This document shows, in pieces, positions 1 through 5,369 of a stretch of 5,369 bases of DNA. The notes below the pieces were generated by a model. It worked only from the letters and a program-made list of their open reading frames with translations. It was not told where the DNA came from and made no database searches. The stretch spans positions 1 through 5,369 of the forward strand of contig JAQGNM010000135.1 of NCBI GenBank assembly GCA_028291845.1. The letters are read 5' to 3'. Made by a program: the position numbers and the translations under genes. Source of the stretch: Massilia sp. GTDB taxonomy: Bacteria > Pseudomonadota > Gammaproteobacteria > Burkholderiales > Burkholderiaceae_D. Within the stretch, counting starts at the first letter, position 1. Each line of letters begins with the position of its first letter.

Positions 1-1
1 G

Positions 2-1666
2 CTCGATGTGGTGCGCGGCTTCGCCCTGCTCGGCATTTGCGTCATGAACATCGAGTTTTTCAACCGCGCCATGTCGACCCTCGGCACCGGCATGCCGACC
101 GGGCTGACCGGGATCGACTGGCTGGCCTCCTACTTTGTCGCCTATTTTGTGGCCGGCAAATTCTGGACCATTTTTTCGCTATTGTTCGGTATGGGCTTCG
201 CCGTCATGCTGACCCGCGCCGAGCGGGCCGGGCGCAGTTTCCTGAAACCATATATGCGGCGCATCGCCGCCCTGGCCGTGTTCGGCGCGGCCCACCATAT
301 CTTCCTGTTTGCCGGCGACATCCTGTTCAGTTACGCGGTGGCCGCCACCTATCTGCTGGTGGTGCTGTATGCCAAGCCGCGCTGGCTGCTGCTGGCGATC
401 GCCATCGCCCTCGGCGTCGCCTGCATTCCCGGCGCCGGTCCGGCCGCCGGCCCGGCGGCGTTTGCGCTGGCCTTCTCGGGCATCATCGCGCTCTACCTGA
501 GAAGCGACAAGCGCATTGCCAGGCTGCCGGCGGCCTCGTTCACCATCGCCGTGCTGGCAATCGTCGCCGTCATCGCTGAGGTGGTGTTCTGGGTTGCGCC
601 AGGCTTGCCGACCCAGCCGCGCGGCCCGATCGCCGCCGCCGCCGTACTGTTCACGATCCTGGCCGTGCTGTCGAACAAGTTCCGTGAGCCGGTGGTCTCG
701 CGGACCTGGCGCGCCGGCGTCGCCGTTTATGTGCTGTTCGGCACCATGCAGCTGATCGGCGGCATGGCCGATTATTTCACCCCGCCGGAAAAAGCCGTGC
801 CGGTCGCCGCCGTCACCACGCCAGCCGCTGCCGCTGCAGTCCCGGCAGCGGCCACCAAGCTTGCCGCCAACGCCGCCGACAAGAACAAGGCTGCCAAGGC
901 GGCCCCAAAAACCGACGCCGAGAAAAAAGCCCAGGAAGCCGCCGACAAGGCCGAGCGTCTGAAGAAACGCGCCGACAAGGCCGCGCTCGAACAAAAAGTC
1001 ATGAGCCGCGGCAGCTACTGGGAACTGGTCAAGCTGCGCGCGGCAGATTACGCCGAACGGGCGCCGGGCGAATCGGGCTTCGCCACACTGCTGATCGGCA
1101 TGTTCCTGCTCGGTACCTGGTTCATCCGTGCCGGCGTGATGGAAAACCCCGCCGCCCACCTGCCCCTGTTCCGCAAATTTGCGTTTGTCTTCCTGCCCTT
1201 CGGTATCGCCCTCGGCGTTGCCGGCAGCTTCATCGCCACCAGTCACGTGCCCGGCGCCGAGCACGACGGCTTCATGCTGGCCAATGCCATGCTCATGCTG
1301 GGTAATCTGCCGGCCTGCCTGGGCTATGTCGGCATGGTGGTGCTGATGCTCAACAGCCGCTCGGTGTTCAACAACATCAAGGTGCTGGCGCCGTTCGGCC
1401 GCATGGCGCTGACGAACTACCTGATGCAGTCGCTGATCATGGGCTTGTTCTTCCTCGGCCATGGCATGGCGCTGTACGGCATGGGCCGGGCCGCCCAGCT
1501 CGGCTTTGCCGCCTGCCTGCTGGCGGCGCAGATCGTGTTCAGCCACCTGTGGCTAGCCAACTTCCGCTACGGCCCGGCCGAATGGCTGTGGCGCGCGGTC
1601 ACCTACATGAAGTTGCCGGCGATGCGTATCGAGCGCGAGGACATGCCGATAGCGGCGGCTGCATAA
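2..1666 (+). CDS. DUF418-family polytopic membrane protein, 5'-truncated by the window edge
   Basis: The function of this family is unknown; members are inner-membrane proteins, sometimes proposed to act in transport. The frame is open to the window edge and the first visible residues read LDVVRGFALLG, the start of the DUF418 N-terminal motif, so the true start is probably a little upstream and the GTG at 8 is not the start. Counting that GTG codon as residue 1, family hallmarks are GKFWTIFSLLFGMGFA (50-65), RRIAALAVFGAAHHIFLFAGDILFSYA with the conserved GDI (84-110), and the C-terminal DUF418 domain (about 360-545) with APFGRMALTNYLMQSL and FRYGPAEWLWR. Many hydrophobic helices are visible. 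The visible length, 554 residues, exceeds the roughly 380-420 I expect of the family. The excess lies in extra hydrophobic segments at about 125-250 and an Ala/Lys-rich stretch at 261-330. It ends with TAA followed immediately by an in-frame TAG. The family call is firm; the function is unknown. Confidence 0.9.
   Translation, partial: LDVVRGFALLGICVMNIEFFNRAMSTLGTGMPTGLTGIDWLASYFVAYFVAGKFWTIFSLLFGMGFAVMLTRAERAGRSFLKPYMRRIAALAVFGAAHHIFLFAGDILFSYAVAATYLLVVLYAKPRWLLLAIAIALGVACIPGAGPAAGPAAFALAFSGIIALYLRSDKRIARLPAASFTIAVLAIVAVIAEVVFWVAPGLPTQPRGPIAAAAVLFTILAVLSNKFREPVVSRTWRAGVAVYVLFGTMQLIGGMADYFTPPEKAVPVAAVTTPAAAAAVPAAATKLAANAADKNKAAKAAPKTDAEKKAQEAADKAERLKKRADKAALEQKVMSRGSYWELVKLRAADYAERAPGESGFATLLIGMFLLGTWFIRAGVMENPAAHLPLFRKFAFVFLPFGIALGVAGSFIATSHVPGAEHDGFMLANAMLMLGNLPACLGYVGMVVLMLNSRSVFNNIKVLAPFGRMALTNYLMQSLIMGLFFLGHGMALYGMGRAAQLGFAACLLAAQIVFSHLWLANFRYGPAEWLWRAVTYMKLPAMRIEREDMPIAAAA
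788..997 (+). other. Ala/Lys-rich low-complexity insert inside the DUF418 protein
   Basis: This in-frame stretch encodes about 70 residues dominated by alanine. The first third is Ala/Pro/Val (including PAAAAAVPAAA) and the rest is Ala/Lys/Glu/Asp (including KTDAEKKAQEAADKAERLKK). The second half looks like a charged, soluble helix or coiled coil of TolA-like composition. It lies between hydrophobic segments ending near GGMADYF and the SYWELVKLRAADY segment, where I would expect only a short loop. The reading frame is uninterrupted and base composition resembles the flanks, so it appears to be a genuine protein segment rather than a frameshift artefact. Which side of the membrane it faces cannot be decided by eye. 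Confidence 0.75.
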
Positions 1667-1668
1667 TA

Positions 1669-1700
1669 GTAAAAAAGGCTCCCGAAGGAGCCTTTTTTAC
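1669..1700. terminator. Bidirectional intrinsic terminator between convergent genes
   Basis: This is a perfect inverted repeat: arms at 1669-1682 and 1687-1700 (14 bp each) around a 4-base loop. The core is GGCTCC / GGAGCC flanked by six A on the left and six T on the right, so each strand shows a GC stem followed by a T run. On the plus strand it begins 2 bases after the DUF418 stop; on the minus strand it begins 11 bases after the desaturase stop. The loop is CGAA on the plus strand but TTCG on the minus strand, closed by a C-G pair. The minus-strand RNA therefore has the extra-stable cUUCGg tetraloop, suggesting stronger termination of the desaturase transcript. Confidence 0.93.
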
Positions 1701-1711
1701 GAGTACCGATG

Positions 1712-2923
1712 TTATGCGTAGCTACGCAAACGCATCGAAAACTCTTGCAGCGATTTGATACCCGAGGCCTCGGCGCGTGCGCACCAGTCTTGCAATTGAT
1801 GCAGCAACTGGTCCTTGGTGAAATGCGAACGTTCCCAGATGGCGCCCAGTTCGACGCGCATATTGTGCATGGTCTCGAGTGCCTTGCTGTGCTCGAACAA
1901 TTCGATCAGCTGCAATTTATGGGAGGGCTCCAGCTTGGCCGGCTCACGCTGCAACAGCTTGCGTGAGGACTTCAGGAAACGCTTTTCCAATGCCGCCTTG
2001 TTGCGCAGGTGATCGACCTCTTCATGCCAGGCATGCTTCAACGATTTGGCATATTTTGCCATCACGTCGTAGCGATTGGCGATCACCGATTGCAGGGTGT
2101 CGAAATCGGCAACCAGCTTGCCTTGCGCAAACTTCGGCTCAGGCGCCACTTTGCGCACCTTGGCCAGACCCAGGGTTTCCAGGATGCGGATGTACAACCA
2201 GCCGATATCGAACTCGTACCACTTGCTCGACAGCTTGGCCGAGGTCGCGTAGGTGTGGTGATTGTTGTGCAGCTCTTCGCCGCCGATCAGGATGCCCCAC
2301 GGGATGATGTTGGTGGCGGCGTCGGTGCAATCGTAGTTGCGATAGCCCCACCAGTGGCCGATACCATTGATGATGCCGGCGGCCATGATAGGAATCCACA
2401 ACATCTGCACCGCCCAGATCGACAAGCCGATGATGCCGAACAAAGCAATGTTGACAACCAGCAGAATGGCCACGCCTTGCATGCTGAAGCGGGTATACAG
2501 GTTGCGCTCGATCCAGTCGGTCGGGGTGCCATGGCCATATTTGTCCATGGTTTCCTGGTTTTTCGATTCAGCGCGATACAGTTCGGCGCCTTCGAAAAAC
2601 ACTTTCTTGATGCCGCGCGTGACAGGACTGTGCGGATCCTCTTCGGTATCGCACTTGGCGTGATGCTTGCGGTGAATGGCAGCCCATTCCTTGGTGACCT
2701 GGCCGGTGGTGAGCCACAGCCAGAAACGGAAAAAGTGACTCGGCAATGCGTGCAGCTCCAGCGCCCGGTGGGCCTGGTGGCGGTGCAAGTAAATTGTCAC
2801 CGCGGCAATGGTGATATGGGTAACAACGAGCGTGTAAGCAATAACTTGCCACGCCGACAATTTAAAAATGCCGCCGTCCAGAAAACCGAGTGTCGCCTGC
2901 ATCATGCTACTTAACAAATCCAT
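1712..2923 (-). CDS. Membrane fatty acid desaturase (DesA / acyl-CoA delta-9 desaturase type)
   Basis: This is an integral-membrane di-iron desaturase that should introduce a cis double bond, probably delta-9, into acyl chains using O2 and an electron donor, adjusting membrane fluidity. The 403-residue protein has the three histidine boxes of the stearoyl-CoA desaturase superfamily: HRHQAH (47-52), HRKHH (84-88) and HNNHH (219-223), plus the conserved NGIGH ending at His190. Hydrophobic helices lie at about 25-46, 62-74, 151-171 and 172-190. Residues 262-403 form a charged, helical C-terminal region ending in a LQEFSMRLRSYA-like segment. From memory this resembles Pseudomonas DesA (PA0286-type), so the tail is probably a subfamily trait. 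Whether the substrate is acyl-CoA or intact phospholipid cannot be told. The start is supported by GGAGAGG just upstream; Met7 and Met8 are less likely. It may be the last gene of the minus-strand operon. By eye, GC is lower than in the neighbouring genes. Confidence 0.93.
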   Translation of the reverse strand: MDLLSSMMQATLGFLDGGIFKLSAWQVIAYTLVVTHITIAAVTIYLHRHQAHRALELHALPSHFFRFWLWLTTGQVTKEWAAIHRKHHAKCDTEEDPHSPVTRGIKKVFFEGAELYRAESKNQETMDKYGHGTPTDWIERNLYTRFSMQGVAILLVVNIALFGIIGLSIWAVQMLWIPIMAAGIINGIGHWWGYRNYDCTDAATNIIPWGILIGGEELHNNHHTYATSAKLSSKWYEFDIGWLYIRILETLGLAKVRKVAPEPKFAQGKLVADFDTLQSVIANRYDVMAKYAKSLKHAWHEEVDHLRNKAALEKRFLKSSRKLLQREPAKLEPSHKLQLIELFEHSKALETMHNMRVELGAIWERSHFTKDQLLHQLQDWCARAEASGIKSLQEFSMRLRSYA

Positions 2924-2925
2924 TA

Positions 2926-2932
2926 CCTCTCC
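2926..2932 (-). promoter_or_regulatory. Ribosome binding site of the desaturase
   Basis: On the minus strand the bases before the ATG read TTATTGGAGAGGTA-ATG. GGAG is a good Shine-Dalgarno core five bases before the start codon, and it fixes the start at 2923 rather than at the methionines at codons 7 and 8. Confidence 0.7.
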
Positions 2933-2959
2933 AATAAGGGGTGCAATAACAATATCGTG

Positions 2960-2978
2960 CCGGCTTTCGGTGAGCCGG
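2960..2978. repeat. Short inverted repeat in the channel-desaturase gap
   Basis: CCGGCT (2960-2965) and AGCCGG (2973-2978) form a perfect 6-bp stem around a 7-base spacer. It lies 37 bases upstream of the desaturase start and 54 bases after the channel stop. No run of T follows on the minus strand, so it is a poor intrinsic terminator. It could be a weak RNA hairpin, an operator for a dimeric regulator of the desaturase, or chance. The rest of the 109-base gap holds no convincing -35/-10 pair. Confidence 0.35.
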
Positions 2979-3032
2979 TCAGCAGTCGATCATTTTACGC
3001 GCTTCCTTCAGAGGAAATGCCGTTTCACGTAG

Positions 3033-4364
3033 TCAATTCGTGACAGTTTGTGAGATATTTACAAGCGCCGCGGCGATTTGCTTATCGACTTGCTCAGGAG
3101 TGAGCGCTGCTTTTGCCAACTTGATATCGCCGGACTCGACCAACCGGTAAATCCGCTGATTGATTTCGGAAATCACGCCGCCCCGCCCGCTTTCCGGATC
3201 GACGATCCAGAAACCCAGCTCCAGTTCGAAGCCATCCGGCTTGAAGCTGTTCAATGATACCGCCGGCGCCGGCGTCTCCTGCACGCGCGGCACGCCGGCC
3301 GCCACCGATTGCAGCAACGGAATGACAACGTCAAGATCGCTGCCGTAAGCAACCGTCAGCACGGTGGAACCACGGATATTGCGCGATGACAGCGACTGAT
3401 TCTGCACCACGGAGGAAATCAGCATTTCGTTCGGCAACACGGTGTCGACCCCGTCGAGTCCCTTCAGCACGGTGTAGCGCGTGTTGATCTGGCTGACGAT
3501 GCCGCTGTATTTGTCGACCGTGATCATGTCGCCGATCGACAGGCTGCGTTCGAGCAGGATCACAAATCCCGACACATAATTGCTGGCGATTTTTTGCAGG
3601 CCCAGGCCCAGGCCGACGCCGAGCGCGCCGCCGAACACGGACAGCACCGTCAGGTCGATGCCCACCAGCGACAGGCTTACCAGCACCGCCACCACGATCA
3701 ACAAGGCCCGGCTGACCCGCGCCAGCACCACCCGCAGCGACATGTTCAGCCCCTGCACGCCCATCAATCTCTCGTCGAGCGCGGCGCCAGCCCACAGGGC
3801 CAGCATCAACAACACCACGACCGACGCCGCTGCCTGCAGGATATCGGCCAACGGCACCTTGTTGCGGCCGATCGGCAAGGTGGTGTGCTCGAGATAGCGA
3901 ATGATGTCCGGCCAGACGCCGGTGATGTACAGGGCGACAGCCACCCACACCACCAGGGCGAACACTTTCTCGAAGGTCTGGAACGCCGCACCGAGCTGTT
4001 CGCTGCCGCGCGCGAACACCCGCCGCAACAAATAAAAGGCGGTGCGGATCAGCACGAACGACGAGGCCAGCGGCACCGCGACATTTAAGATGTTGACGTG
4101 TTGATAGTTCCCGAGGACATAGCGCGACAAGGCCAGGAAGCCGAGAATCAGCAGCGGCCCCAGCACGCGGGCAAAGCTGCGCACGGCGACGTGGCCGCCG
4201 GTACCGCCATTGGCGGCATCGCTGCGCCGGCGCACCTGGGCGCGAATGAAACGGGCCAGGCCCCAGCCCAGCGCGATGCTGGCAACGATGGCAAACGCCT
4301 GCCACAACACGCCGGGCTCTTGTAAATCGCCGATCAGATCGGACAGCAGTCGTGGCAGTCGCAT
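3033..4364 (-). CDS. MscS-family mechanosensitive ion channel with extra N-terminal membrane helices
   Basis: A small-conductance mechanosensitive channel homologue, expected to open under membrane tension and release solutes during hypo-osmotic shock. Of 443 residues, six hydrophobic helices come first (about 20-40, 64-86, 91-113, 132-151, 173-195 and 211-236). The pore-lining helix at 241-271 follows, with the Gly-alternating pattern GALGVGLGLGLQKIASNYVSG (245-265) equivalent to TM3 of E. coli MscS. Next is the beta domain with ERSLSIGDMITVD, GIVSQINTRYTVLKG and the signature VLPNEMLISSVVQNQS (309-324), then an alpha/beta cytosolic domain to about 410 and a short tail. E. coli MscS has 286 residues and three helices, so this is a larger subclass. 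The ATG lies 8 bases after the methyltransferase stop with only a weak GAG upstream, so translation may depend on coupling. Ion selectivity and physiological role cannot be read from sequence. Confidence 0.92.
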   Translation of the reverse strand: MRLPRLLSDLIGDLQEPGVLWQAFAIVASIALGWGLARFIRAQVRRRSDAANGGTGGHVAVRSFARVLGPLLILGFLALSRYVLGNYQHVNILNVAVPLASSFVLIRTAFYLLRRVFARGSEQLGAAFQTFEKVFALVVWVAVALYITGVWPDIIRYLEHTTLPIGRNKVPLADILQAAASVVVLLMLALWAGAALDERLMGVQGLNMSLRVVLARVSRALLIVVAVLVSLSLVGIDLTVLSVFGGALGVGLGLGLQKIASNYVSGFVILLERSLSIGDMITVDKYSGIVSQINTRYTVLKGLDGVDTVLPNEMLISSVVQNQSLSSRNIRGSTVLTVAYGSDLDVVIPLLQSVAAGVPRVQETPAPAVSLNSFKPDGFELELGFWIVDPESGRGGVISEINQRIYRLVESGDIKLAKAALTPEQVDKQIAAALVNISQTVTN

Positions 4365-4372
4365 GTGGGTGA

Positions 4373-5369
4373 TTACTCGTCGGTGGCGGCGGCGTCGCCT
4401 TCGGTTTCCTCGTCATCCTTGGGCTTGGGTGCGCGAGGCGGCAGCGGCTTGCGCTCGAGCACGGCGGCAAAAAAGCCATCGGTGTGGTGTTTATGGGGCA
4501 GCATTTTCAGATAATCGCCCATTTCCAGGTCGATTTTTTGCTCCGCCAAGACTTGGCTCATCGGCACCAAGGTAAATTCTTCGTGTTGCGCGAGGAATTG
4601 TTCGACGATCTGGTCGTTTTCTTCGTCGAGCAGGCTGCAGGTGGCGTACACCAGGCGGCCGCCGCCTTTCAGCAAGCGGGCGGCGCCGTCGAGAATCGCC
4701 GCCTGCTTTTCCTGCATTTCCGCGATCGCGGTTTCCTTCTGGCGCCACTTGACGTCGGGGTTGCGGCGCAGGGTGCCCAGGCCGGAACATGGCGCATCGA
4801 CCAGCACCTTGTCGATCTTGCCGGCCAGACGTTTTACTTTTGCATCGCGCTCGTGAGCGATCTGCACCGGATGCACATTCGACAAGCCGCTGCGGGCCAG
4901 CCGCGGCTTCAGCTTCGCCAGGCGCTTCTCGGACACGTCGAAGGCGTACAGGCGGCCGGTGTTGCGCATCGAGGCGCCCAGCGCCAGGGTCTTGCCGCCG
5001 GCGCCGGCGCAGAAATCGACCACCATCTCGCCGCGCTTGGCGCCGACGATTTGCGCCAGCACCTGGCTGCCCTCGTCCTGCACCTCGATGGCGCCATCTT
5101 TAAAGAGCGGCAGATTTTGCAGCGATGGCTTCTTCAGCACGCGCAGACCCAGCGGCGCGTACGGCATCGGCTCGGCGGCGATCGGCGCTTCGGCCAATTT
5201 CGCCACCACCTCGTCGCGGCTGGCCTTGATCGAATTGACGCGCAGGTCGAGCGGCGCCGGTTGATTCAAGGCATTCGCCAGTTGCAACGTCTCGGCTTCG
5301 CCGTACTGGGCGACAAACTTGTCGAACAGCCATTTCGGCAGGTTCGATTGCATTTGCGCCGGCATCAGG
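4373..5369 (-). CDS. RsmB/NOP-family RNA cytosine-C5 methyltransferase, 5' end outside the window
   Basis: A class I SAM-dependent enzyme that methylates carbon 5 of a cytosine in RNA, most likely rRNA. Counting the ATG at 5363-5365 as residue 1, the SAM-binding motif I is VVDFCAGAGGKT (115-126), preceded by AIEVQDEGSQ (92-101). Motif IV is DAPCSGLGTLRRNPDVKW (190-207) with Cys193. Motif VI is ATCS (241-244) with Cys243; in this family the motif VI cysteine is the nucleophile and the motif IV cysteine helps release product. The C-terminal HTDGFFAAVLERK closes the fold, and an acidic tail follows at about 316-330. Residues 1-60 (with LPKWLFDKFV and LDLRVNSIKA) are the usual pre-catalytic region. 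The frame stays open past that ATG to the window edge (the preceding codon is CTG), and relatives are usually about 430 residues, so roughly 100 N-terminal residues are probably missing. It is first of the visible minus-strand genes. The exact RNA target is unknown, so the symbol rsmB is not assigned. Confidence 0.92.
   Translation of the reverse strand, partial: LMPAQMQSNLPKWLFDKFVAQYGEAETLQLANALNQPAPLDLRVNSIKASRDEVVAKLAEAPIAAEPMPYAPLGLRVLKKPSLQNLPLFKDGAIEVQDEGSQVLAQIVGAKRGEMVVDFCAGAGGKTLALGASMRNTGRLYAFDVSEKRLAKLKPRLARSGLSNVHPVQIAHERDAKVKRLAGKIDKVLVDAPCSGLGTLRRNPDVKWRQKETAIAEMQEKQAAILDGAARLLKGGGRLVYATCSLLDEENDQIVEQFLAQHEEFTLVPMSQVLAEQKIDLEMGDYLKMLPHKHHTDGFFAAVLERKPLPPRAPKPKDDEETEGDAAATDE

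Noticed and set aside
8..10. GTG at 8 as the start codon of the DUF418 gene
   Set aside because: The residues before it (Leu-Asp) continue the conserved N-terminal LDVxRGFALLG motif, so the gene starts upstream of the window.
179..1546. A 455-codon open frame on the minus strand opposite the DUF418 gene
   Set aside because: It is rich in Gln, His, Gly and Arg with no recognisable motif, and runs fully antisense to a gene with clear family motifs. Long antisense frames are common in GC-rich DNA.
2009..2914. A 301-codon open frame on the plus strand opposite the desaturase
   Set aside because: It mirrors the desaturase codons, has no domain features and no convincing ribosome binding site; the opposite strand carries intact histidine boxes.
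1712..2923. Lower GC of the desaturase gene as a sign of horizontal transfer
   Set aside because: The drop is modest by eye and fits a protein rich in Lys, His, Asn, Tyr and Ile. There are no mobile-element traces and the gene type is common in this bacterial group.
2992..2997. TAAAAT on the minus strand as a -10 box for the desaturase
   Set aside because: It matches the consensus at five of six positions, but no acceptable -35 hexamer lies 16-18 bases upstream, so it could be chance in a locally AT-richer stretch.
3003..3016. Small hairpin TTCCT-TCAG-AGGAA just after the channel stop, as a terminator
   Set aside because: The stem is only five pairs, is AT-containing and has no T run after it on the minus strand, so it is unlikely to terminate transcription.
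3331..4479. A 382-codon minus-strand frame overlapping the channel gene and the methyltransferase 3' end
   Set aside because: It is an out-of-frame translation of the same strand, Arg/Pro/Gly-rich and without membrane helices, while the channel frame shows full MscS motifs.

Overview
The window is GC-rich chromosomal DNA with long, closely packed genes. It most resembles a betaproteobacterium of the order Burkholderiales, and perhaps the family Oxalobacteraceae. That placement is an inference from base composition and from how the methyltransferase and desaturase motifs read; no search was run. There are four protein genes, two of them cut by the window edges. There is no RNA gene, insertion sequence, CRISPR array or phage gene.

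Left part (to about 1666, plus strand): the 3' portion of a DUF418-family polytopic membrane protein. It has the family's N-terminal RGFALLG motif and C-terminal FGRMALTNY / RYGPAEWLW block, but carries an unusual Ala/Lys-rich hydrophilic segment in the middle. A perfect 14-bp inverted repeat at 1669-1700 separates it from the convergent minus-strand genes and should terminate transcription from both sides.

Right part (1712 to the end, all minus strand, read right to left): an RsmB/NOP-family RNA cytosine-C5 methyltransferase (5' end outside the window), then after 8 bases a multi-helix MscS-type mechanosensitive channel, then after 109 bases a membrane fatty acid desaturase of the DesA / acyl-CoA delta-9 type with all histidine boxes intact. 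The first two genes are very probably co-transcribed and perhaps translationally coupled. The desaturase has its own good ribosome binding site and may be the last gene of the operon or have its own promoter in the 109-base gap.

Functionally, the channel (release of solutes under membrane tension) and the desaturase (lipid fluidity) both concern membrane physical state, and DUF418 proteins are membrane proteins of unknown function. The RNA methyltransferase is a housekeeping-type gene with no obvious link. I see no convincing new biological system. The points most worth a second look are the enlarged DUF418 protein, the channel-desaturase pairing, and the strand-asymmetric loop of the shared terminator.
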